A model generated the notes under the pieces. The model was not told where the DNA came from and ran no database searches. It worked only from the letters and a program-made list of their open reading frames with translations. Shown one piece after another: positions 6,979 through 11,702 of a stretch of 11,702 nt of DNA. A program made the translations under genes and the position numbers. Origin of the DNA: an uncultured Mycoplasmatota bacterium (GTDB lineage Bacteria > Bacillota_I > Bacilli_A > RF39 > UBA660); the NCBI GenBank assembly GCA_900551925.1, contig URXR01000039.1, forward strand, positions 1 to 11,702, written 5' to 3'. Positions within the stretch are counted from its first letter, which is position 1; each line of letters opens with the position of its first letter.

Positions 6979-7002
6979 AGACTTACAGATGTAAGTCTTT
7001 TT
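6979..7002 (+). terminator. terminator-like hairpin between lemA and the DUF2207 gene
   Basis: AGACTTAC (6979-6986) and GTAAGTCT (6991-6998) form a perfect 8-bp stem with a four-base loop, followed by T residues to 7002. It begins on the base after the lemA stop. I see no promoter between it and the next gene, so it probably acts as a partial terminator within the operon. Confidence 0.65.
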
Positions 7003-7019
7003 GGTTAAGGGAGGCAAAA

Positions 7020-8711
7020 ATGAAACATTTTAAGTATCTTTTATTAATAGTTCTATCAATGTTTTTTATCTATGATGTTAATGCTCAGGATATAAAAAGT
7101 ATAGAAATGGATATTAATATTGATAGGGATGGAGTAGCTCATGTTACTGAAAATTGGACTATTTATACTGGGGAGAATGAAGATTTAACGGAGATTTATA
7201 AACCATATTATAATTATGGTAAATCAGAATTTAAAAATTTTAAAGTGTCTTTAAATAATAGAGAATTTACTTATATAAATAATTGGGATGTAGATGAAAG
7301 TTTTGATTATAAAAGTTATAAGAATGGTTTTAATTATATTAGTGATGGAGTTGAACTTTGTTTTGGAATAAGTACAAAAGGTAGTACTAATACTTATAAA
7401 ATGAGCTATGATATTACTAATTTTGTAGCAGGACTTAATGATAGTGATATGGTTTATTGGAATTTAATTCCTAAAAATTTAAGTGATAGTCCAGAACAAA
7501 CTTATATAAAAATCTATAGTGATTTTAGTTATAGCAATGATCTTCCTGTTTGGGGTTATGGTAATTATGGTGGTTATGCGTATGTTTATGATGGCTATAT
7601 TGAAATGTCTTTAGATAGGAATTTAGATAAAGATGAATATATGACTATTTTAGTTAAATTTCCTAAAGATACTTTTGATACTAGCAACAATAAAATAGAT
7701 GAAAATTTTGATTATTATTATAATATGGCCGAAGATGGTGCTGAAAACTATGGAGGTTCTGGAGTATTTTCTAGTATATTTAACTTTATTTTGGAAAACT
7801 TATTTTTAATTTTAATTATTATATTTGCCTTGTTTGGAGGATTTTATCGTAAATCTCGTACTACTACGAATGGTTCTTATAAAATAAAATATGGAAAAGA
7901 AGGAAAGAAGATTCCTAAGGATATACCTTATTTTCGTGATATTCCTTGTAATAAAGATATTTATAGAGCTTACTGGATTGCTAAAAATTATAAAATAGTA
8001 AAGAAAGATACAGACTTTTTAGGAGTTGTACTTCTTAAATGGATTAATGAAGGAATTGTTAGAGTAGAAAAGAAAAAGAAGAAAGGAATATTTAAAAAAG
8101 AAGAGTCTTCACTTGTTTTAGATAAGACTAAAACTATTACTTTTCAATTAGAGCAATCACTATTTAATATGATTGATGAAGCAAGTATTGATGGAGTTTT
8201 AGAGGCTAAAGAGTTCAAGACTTGGGCTAGTAATAATTATACGGAAATATATGATTGGTTTAAAAGAGTCCTTGATTATCAAACTATAAAATTATATGAG
8301 GAAGGAAAGCTTACGAAAATTTCAAATAGTAAATACGAAGTAACTAGTGGTTTATTAGAGGAAGCTAAACAGTTGGCAGGACTTAAGAAGTTTTTAAAAG
8401 AATTTTCACGCATCCATGAACGTAGTAGTAATGAAGTTCATTTATGGAAAGAGTATTTAATGTATGCTCAAATGTTTGGTATTGCCGAAGAAGTTGCTAA
8501 AGAATTAAGAGAAATTTATCCTGATGTTATACCGGAAGATTATATTGATGATTATTTCTTTATTACTTATGTGTCGTTTGCAGGTATTAATAGTGCTAGT
8601 ACTGCTAAAACAAGAGCTGAATCTTATAACTCTGGAGGAGGCGGCTTTTCCTCAGGAGGCGGAGGTTTTGGTTCCTTTGGTGGTGGCTTCGGCGGTGGCG
8701 GAGGTCGTTAG
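7020..8711 (+). CDS. DUF2207 family predicted membrane protein (YciQ-like), LemA partner
   Basis: A 563-residue protein with a signal peptide (about 1-22, ending VNA/Q), then an extracytoplasmic DUF2207 domain of about 200 residues. That domain includes IEMDINIDRDGVAHVTENW at the start and the VYWNLIPKNL segment (145-154). One membrane segment follows at about 253-275, then a basic cytoplasmic part with an IPYFRDIPCNKDIYRAYW stretch and helical regions. The C-terminal tail (about 537-563) is almost all Gly, Ser and Phe, a known trait of this family. The start ATG at 7020 follows GGGAGG (7009-7014). It depends on transcription from the lemA promoter through the hairpin at 6979-7002. The function is unknown; the pairing suggests an envelope process shared with LemA. 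Confidence 0.9.
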   Translation: MKHFKYLLLIVLSMFFIYDVNAQDIKSIEMDINIDRDGVAHVTENWTIYTGENEDLTEIYKPYYNYGKSEFKNFKVSLNNREFTYINNWDVDESFDYKSYKNGFNYISDGVELCFGISTKGSTNTYKMSYDITNFVAGLNDSDMVYWNLIPKNLSDSPEQTYIKIYSDFSYSNDLPVWGYGNYGGYAYVYDGYIEMSLDRNLDKDEYMTILVKFPKDTFDTSNNKIDENFDYYYNMAEDGAENYGGSGVFSSIFNFILENLFLILIIIFALFGGFYRKSRTTTNGSYKIKYGKEGKKIPKDIPYFRDIPCNKDIYRAYWIAKNYKIVKKDTDFLGVVLLKWINEGIVRVEKKKKKGIFKKEESSLVLDKTKTITFQLEQSLFNMIDEASIDGVLEAKEFKTWASNNYTEIYDWFKRVLDYQTIKLYEEGKLTKISNSKYEVTSGLLEEAKQLAGLKKFLKEFSRIHERSSNEVHLWKEYLMYAQMFGIAEEVAKELREIYPDVIPEDYIDDYFFITYVSFAGINSASTAKTRAESYNSGGGGFSSGGGGFGSFGGGFGGGGGR

Positions 8712-8723
8712 AGGATAAAAATA

Positions 8724-8758
8724 AAAAATATAGTCTTATATTATAGGGCTATATTTTT
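8724..8758 (+). terminator. intrinsic terminator after the DUF2207 gene
   Basis: AAAAATATAGTCT (8724-8736) pairs with GGGCTATATTTTT (8746-8758) with G-T pairs near the loop. The 3' arm ends in five T. Confidence 0.7.
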
Positions 8759-8809
8759 AGTTATATAAATTATATTTTACATCTAGTAGAGTATTTTTAA
8801 TTAAAATAT

Positions 8810-8838
8810 TTGACAAATATAGGCTTTTATGGTATAAT
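8810..8838 (+). promoter_or_regulatory. perfect-consensus sigma-A promoter of the 8886 gene
   Basis: TTGACA (8810-8815), a 17-base spacer and TATAAT (8833-8838), all exact, plus a TGG extended -10 (8830-8832). It is the strongest promoter in the window by inspection. Confidence 0.85.
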
Positions 8839-8855
8839 TTAGACACTTATTAAAG

Positions 8856-8885
8856 ATTACCAAAATATTAAGGGGGTTAGGTAAT
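8856..8885 (+). promoter_or_regulatory. leader hairpin presenting the ribosome binding site
   Basis: ATTACC (8856-8861) and GGTAAT (8880-8885) are exact inverted repeats. The 18-base loop holds the AGGGGG ribosome binding site (8871-8876), and the stem ends on the base before the ATG at 8886. It could tune access of the ribosome, but the stem is short. Confidence 0.4.
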
Positions 8886-9317
8886 ATGGAAAATAAGAGA
8901 CTAAATTATCATTTTGAATATATTGATGAGAATGAGTTCAGAAAGAAAGAAAGATCTGTAAGAAAATATAATATGCTAGCTTATAAAAAGCTTACTTTTG
9001 AATATTATCCAAAGATAAGAGAAGGGGAGTTTATAGGTAAACTTGTTTCTAATTCATTAGATAATAATACTAAGGAATATGAGCTTACACTTCCTACAGA
9101 TAGTTTATTTGCTAAAGTTCATGGAGAATTAACTCTTCATTATACTGTTTATAATGATTCTAAAGTAGTACTTCTTACTAATATTACTCCTGATTCTATT
9201 TTAGAAGAAGGACATCGTAGTGAACTTGGAACTTATAAGGGTGTTATGATTTCTAAGACTAATGCAGAAAAAGATATGTTTAAAGTTAACTTATTAAATG
9301 CTATAAAAAAAGAATAA
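8886..9317 (+). CDS. hypothetical protein, probably highly expressed (143 aa)
   Basis: The start ATG at 8886 has AGGGGG at 8871-8876. The product is soluble, with no signal peptide or membrane segment and no cysteine. The first 40 residues are basic and charged (RKKERSVRKYNM). From about 37 to 105 the pattern alternates hydrophobic and polar residues, as in a beta barrel or sheet (KLTFEYYPKI, KEYELTLP, HGELTLHYTVYND, KVVLLTNI). The end is probably helical (NAEKDMFKVNLLNAIKK). I recognise no family and no catalytic motif. It is a single-gene unit between two terminators, driven by a perfect promoter with a structured leader, so an abundant or translation-regulated protein is likely. That is inference from the control region only. 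Confidence 0.78.
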   Translation: MENKRLNYHFEYIDENEFRKKERSVRKYNMLAYKKLTFEYYPKIREGEFIGKLVSNSLDNNTKEYELTLPTDSLFAKVHGELTLHYTVYNDSKVVLLTNITPDSILEEGHRSELGTYKGVMISKTNAEKDMFKVNLLNAIKKE

Positions 9318-9326
9318 TTATTTGTG

Positions 9327-9370
9327 ATAACTAGAAACTATTATAATACTATGTTTTTAGTTATTTTTTT
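9327..9370 (+). terminator. intrinsic terminator after the 8886 gene
   Basis: ATAACTAGAAAC (9327-9338) pairs with GTTTTTAGTTAT (9353-9364) over 12 bp with one G-T pair. Seven T (9364-9370) follow. Confidence 0.8.
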
Positions 9371-9422
9371 CGAAATTATTAATAAAATATATTAAGTTTA
9401 AATTATATAAATGGAGGATAAG

Positions 9423-10265
9423 ATGATAAAATTCGCATTATTAAACAATGATCAAGTGTTTGGATATGATAAATCCGCAATATTTAAAAAGTATGGAACA
9501 AGAGCTGCAGCAACTGATTTTGCTATTTTAGAAGGTGCTATAGTTTCTTCCTCAAGATATGTTCAAGATATAGATATCGTAAAATTAATAAGTGGAAGGT
9601 GGTATGTTAAGGATAGAGAAACTTCTTTTCCTCTTCCAGTTTTAACAGGAGGCTTTCCTGAAGAAGTCAATACTAAATGGCACCAAGTTGGATTTCGTCC
9701 CGTTACATCTTATAGTGAAATTAAAGATTATGCTATTGATAATGGAGAAAATATTTTTGGAGTTAAAGAAGTACTATTTGGCGAATATCCTAGCAGTATT
9801 GAAACTTATGATGTCGAAGAATTATTGGAAAAAGACTATCAAAATAATTTATTAGCAACAAAAGATTCTGGGTTTACTATTAATCAGGCAATAATAAAAG
9901 ATGAGGAAGAAATATTTAGTCCTTTAAAACTTTCAAGAATCTCACACAACAATGATGAATATATAAGAATGACAGGTAATTATAATAATGCTGGTTCCTC
10001 CTTATCAGATAAAAGAGTAATCCACTCGAAAAAAAATTACTGGACTTTAATAGAGCCTATCATCTGGTTAGTAGACGAAAAAAAAGATATAGCAATTACT
10101 AAAGATATTTTATTTAATTCAATTCCTTATGAGCAAAATATTTCTTTTGAAGATACGACAATTTATAAATTTTTAAATGATAATTTCGCTAAAGAAATAA
10201 ATTATCAAGAAGTATTTGAAAAAATAAAAAGTTATAAGCCTAGGCAAAAAACTCGTTTTAGATAA
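9423..10265 (+). CDS. hypothetical protein with FGE/DUF6273-like segments (280 aa)
   Basis: I chose the ATG at 9423 because GGAGG (9413-9417) lies five bases ahead; the upstream in-frame ATG at 9411 overlaps that binding site. The product has no signal peptide or membrane segment. In order it shows a TDFAILEGAIVSS segment (31-43), a WHQVGFRPVTSYSEI segment (86-100) that resembles the closing part of FGE/DUF6273-type domains, KEVLFGEYPSS (115-125), and a C-terminal EPIIWLVDEKKDIAITKDIL block (211-230), then TIYKFLNDNF. The FGxYP...PIxWxV pattern is typical of DUF6273. From memory, proteins of this layout are widespread in gut Firmicutes with no known role. No clear promoter was found. The gene uses codons such as TCC and CTC somewhat more than its neighbours do, by eye. 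Confidence 0.78.
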   Translation: MIKFALLNNDQVFGYDKSAIFKKYGTRAAATDFAILEGAIVSSSRYVQDIDIVKLISGRWYVKDRETSFPLPVLTGGFPEEVNTKWHQVGFRPVTSYSEIKDYAIDNGENIFGVKEVLFGEYPSSIETYDVEELLEKDYQNNLLATKDSGFTINQAIIKDEEEIFSPLKLSRISHNNDEYIRMTGNYNNAGSSLSDKRVIHSKKNYWTLIEPIIWLVDEKKDIAITKDILFNSIPYEQNISFEDTTIYKFLNDNFAKEINYQEVFEKIKSYKPRQKTRFR

Positions 10266-10269
10266 AAAT

Positions 10270-10397
10270 ACTGTTATTATTATTTGAGTTTCAATTTGTG
10301 CCGGAAGTTTTTTATTTATGTGGTCCAAAGCAGTAGGTTTTATCTTATCAAAAAAAGTCTAATAGCTTCGCTTTCTGATAAAAACGATAATAATAGT
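10270..10397 (+). other. structured convergent intergenic stretch, possible RNA element
   Basis: ACTGTTATTAT (10270-10280) can pair with ATAATAATAGT (10387-10397) over 11 bp with one G-T pair, closing a region of about 106 bases. Inside, GTTTTATC (10337-10344) and GATAAAAAC (10377-10385) are near-complementary, and TTATCA (10345-10350) matches TGATAA (10376-10381) as an alternative. No T-run follows the outer stem, so it is not a simple terminator for the upstream gene. No promoter is evident and I recognise no RNA family. It lies between two convergent genes. Confidence 0.3.
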
Positions 10398-10423
10398 TTG
10401 GTACATAGCTAATTATTTTATAC

Positions 10424-10442
10424 AAAAAAGAGCTAAGCTCTT
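10424..10442 (-). terminator. intrinsic terminator of lexA
   Basis: On the minus strand, AAGAGC and GCTCTT form a 6-bp stem with a TTA loop (10442-10428), followed by more T (10427-10424). The first stem bases belong to the lexA stop codon. Confidence 0.75.
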
Positions 10443-11058
10443 AAAATTTTCTGTATAGTCCGACAACTTTTCCTAAGACTGTTACATTGTTTAAAATGAT
10501 TGGTTCATAGGTATTATTTTCAGGTTGAAGTCTAATGTGATCTTTTTCTTTGTAAAAGGTTTTGACAGTTACTTCATTTTCATCAGTCATGGCTACTATT
10601 ATGTCACCGTTTTTAGCGATAGGAGTCTTTTCAACTAAAACTATATCGTGATCATGAATTCCAGCCTCAATCATACTGTCACCACTTACATTTAGAGAAA
10701 AAGTTTCTTTTTTGGGATTTAAGAGACTAGCGGGAACATCAAAATATTCATCAGGATTTTCAATAGCTTCGATGGGACTTCCAGCAGTTACTTTTCCTAA
10801 AAGAGGGATTGAAACAACAGATTCTTTTTGATTGGCATATTCATTAGGTACTAGAAGTTCAATAGTACGATTTTTATCTTTAGCTTTTTTTATATAGCCT
10901 TTATTTTCTAGATGGTCTAAATGAACATGAATAGTGGCAGTACTATTTAGATTGGTCAGTTTACATAATTCTCTTACTGTGGGAGGATATCCCTTATCGG
11001 CAAGGTACTTTTTTAATTCTTGTAAAACTTTAGCTTGTTTGACAGTTAGTTTTTCCAT
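10441..11058 (-). CDS. lexA: LexA repressor, SOS regulator
   Basis: Represses DNA-damage genes until RecA filaments trigger its self-cleavage. The product is 205 residues, the normal size. The N-terminal winged helix has GYPPTVRELCKLTNL (23-37) and the recognition part STATIHVHLDHLENKGYI (39-56). The cleavage site is Ala92-Gly93 (KVTAGSP). The peptidase S24 catalytic pair is Ser128 (SGDSM) and Lys166 (EVTVKTF). I chose the ATG at 11058 because GGAGG lies eight bases ahead; the other ATG (11064) is too close to the binding site, and the frame's first TTG overlaps it. It is transcribed divergently from glyS, with its own promoter and a possible LexA operator at the -35 box, as expected for autoregulation. 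Confidence 0.96.
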   Translation of the reverse strand: MEKLTVKQAKVLQELKKYLADKGYPPTVRELCKLTNLNSTATIHVHLDHLENKGYIKKAKDKNRTIELLVPNEYANQKESVVSIPLLGKVTAGSPIEAIENPDEYFDVPASLLNPKKETFSLNVSGDSMIEAGIHDHDIVLVEKTPIAKNGDIIVAMTDENEVTVKTFYKEKDHIRLQPENNTYEPIILNNVTVLGKVVGLYRKF

Positions 11059-11077
11059 ATACATTACCTCCAATTTT

Positions 11078-11106
11078 AAGATATCATAGTTTTAGTATAA
11101 TGTCAA
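11078..11106 (-). promoter_or_regulatory. sigma-A-like promoter of lexA
   Basis: On the minus strand, an exact TTGACA (11106-11101) is followed after 17 bases by TATCTT (11083-11078), which is preceded by TGA, giving an extended -10. Confidence 0.65.
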
Positions 11107-11116
11107 ACAAATGTTT
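11105..11116 (-). promoter_or_regulatory. candidate LexA operator over the lexA -35 box
   Basis: AAAC-ATTT-GTTT reads as an inverted repeat with four-base spacing and overlaps the start of the TTGACA box. The Firmicute LexA box is CGAAC-N4-GTTYC, so the AAC-N4-GTT core and spacing agree, but the outer CG/C bases do not. Confidence 0.4.
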
Positions 11117-11129
11117 TTGTTTTTCTTAG

Positions 11130-11158
11130 TTTACAAAATAAGCAATTTGTATTAAAAT
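11130..11158 (+). promoter_or_regulatory. sigma-A-like promoter of glyS
   Basis: TTTACA (11130-11135) and TAAAAT (11153-11158), each one base from consensus, with a 17-base spacer. No T-box leader fits in the remaining 46 bases before the start codon. Confidence 0.65.
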
Positions 11159-11204
11159 ATTTATGAGTAGTAAGTTTAAAGTTTATTTTTAGGAGGATGA
11201 GCTT

Positions 11205-11702
11205 ATGAATATGGAAAAAATGGTAAATTATTGTAAAAATTATGGTTTTATATTTCAAGGAAGTGAAATATACGGAGGACTTTCTAATACTTTTGACTAT
11301 GGTCCTTTAGGAGTAGAACTTAAAAATAATTTAAAAAATGCTTGGCTTAAAAGATTTATTCAAGAAGATATAAATTGTGTTAAGCTTGACAGTGCTATTT
11401 TAATGAATCCTAAAGTATGGGAAGCAAGTGGTCATTTAAAAACATTTAGTGATCCATTAATTGATTGTAAAGAATGTAATTCAAGATATCGTGCAGATAA
11501 TAATGTTAGTGATGTAGAGAAAATGACTAGTGATGATATGATTAATTATATAAAAGATAATCATATTAAATGTCCTAAATGTGGTAAATGTAATTTTACT
11601 GATATAAGACAATTTAATTTAATGTTTAAAACATTCCAAGGAGTAACTGAAGATTTAAAAGACACAATTTATTTAAGACCAGAAACAGCACAAGGAATAT
11701 TT
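11205..11702 (+). CDS. glyS: glycyl-tRNA synthetase, 5' part (alpha2, class II type)
   Basis: Charges tRNA-Gly with glycine. The first 166 residues are visible and the frame runs off the window end without a stop. It matches the single-chain dimeric glycyl-tRNA synthetase of Firmicutes: GFIFQGSEIYGGLSNTFDYGPLG at residues 14-36, SAILMNPKVWEASGH (63-77), a zinc-site pattern with Cys88, Cys91, Cys123 and Cys126 (DCKEC and CPKC), and class II motif 2 starting at YLRPETAQGIF (156-166). This is the one-subunit enzyme, not the glyQ/glyS two-subunit form. The start ATG at 11205 follows AGGAGG (11191-11196) eight bases ahead; an ATG at codon 3 is less well placed. Confidence 0.95.
   Translation, partial: MNMEKMVNYCKNYGFIFQGSEIYGGLSNTFDYGPLGVELKNNLKNAWLKRFIQEDINCVKLDSAILMNPKVWEASGHLKTFSDPLIDCKECNSRYRADNNVSDVEKMTSDDMINYIKDNHIKCPKCGKCNFTDIRQFNLMFKTFQGVTEDLKDTIYLRPETAQGIF

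Noticed and set aside
8524..8718. Overlapping plus-strand frame within the end of the DUF2207 gene
   Set aside because: It is a shifted reading of the Gly-rich tail of a well-supported gene, and has no ribosome binding site.
9322..9347. TTGTGA and TATAAT as a promoter for the 9423 gene
   Set aside because: The spacer is 14 bases, too short, and the -10-like sequence lies in the loop of a strong terminator.
10300..10336. SRP-RNA-like bits (CCGGAAG and GGTCC..AAGCAG) in the lexA-side spacer
   Set aside because: The order and spacing do not match the SRP domain IV loop, where GGTCCGGAAGGAAGCAG is one continuous run, and the flanks do not form its helix. Taken as coincidence.
10318..10362. 14-codon frame MWSKAVGFILSKKV that looks like a short amphipathic peptide
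   Set aside because: The only ribosome-site candidate (GGAAG) is more than ten bases away, and no promoter is seen; such short frames arise by chance.
10337..10397. Integron attC or CRISPR-like element
   Set aside because: There are no RYYYAAC/GTTRRRY core sites and no spaced direct repeats.

Overview
The window is very AT-rich, tightly packed DNA from a low-GC Firmicute. TGA is used as a stop (for example at the ends of the DUF368 and nrdD genes) and tryptophan is TGG, so the code is the standard bacterial one and not that of Mycoplasma. Most genes have strong AGGAGG-type ribosome binding sites. Sigma-A-like promoters and A/T hairpin terminators can be read between most transcription units. 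A class III (oxygen-sensitive) ribonucleotide reductase points to an anaerobic or facultative life. An SspI-type small acid-soluble spore protein with a forespore-type promoter points to sporulation. The two families of unknown proteins at 1-647 and 9423-10265 resemble proteins I remember from uncultured gut Bacilli/Clostridia; this is recollection, not a search result.

Layout. 1-647: 3' end of a secreted or surface protein with a degenerate formylglycine-generating-enzyme-like (C-type-lectin-fold) region. 794-1859: a two-gene unit with a small membrane protein and a DUF368 polyprenyl-phosphate transporter relative. 1977-5169: nrdD-nrdG-smr, three genes joined by ATGA overlaps, making the anaerobic nucleotide reductase, its radical-SAM activase and a lone Smr domain. 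5222-5431 (minus): sspI, convergent to that operon and sharing a bidirectional terminator with it. 5542-6357: a membrane-anchored exported protein of unknown function. 6427-8711: lemA and a DUF2207 membrane protein, a pair often found together, separated by a hairpin-plus-T-run that may reduce expression of the second gene.

8886-9317: an unknown 143-residue protein behind a perfect consensus promoter and a leader hairpin that presents the ribosome binding site in its loop. 9423-10265: an unknown protein of a FGE/DUF6273-like type. 10266-10440: a convergent intergenic stretch with long-range pairing. 10441-11058 (minus): lexA, the SOS repressor, with a possible autoregulatory operator. 11205 to the window end: the start of glycyl-tRNA synthetase, divergent from lexA.

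Most of the window is housekeeping (nucleotide metabolism, SOS control, translation, envelope). No mobile element, CRISPR array, tRNA or rRNA was seen. The parts that ordinary annotation does not explain are the sspI promoter, the leader hairpin at 8856-8885, the structured stretch at 10270-10397, the altered DUF368 signature motifs and the odd end of the first gene. I did not find a clear new multi-gene system.
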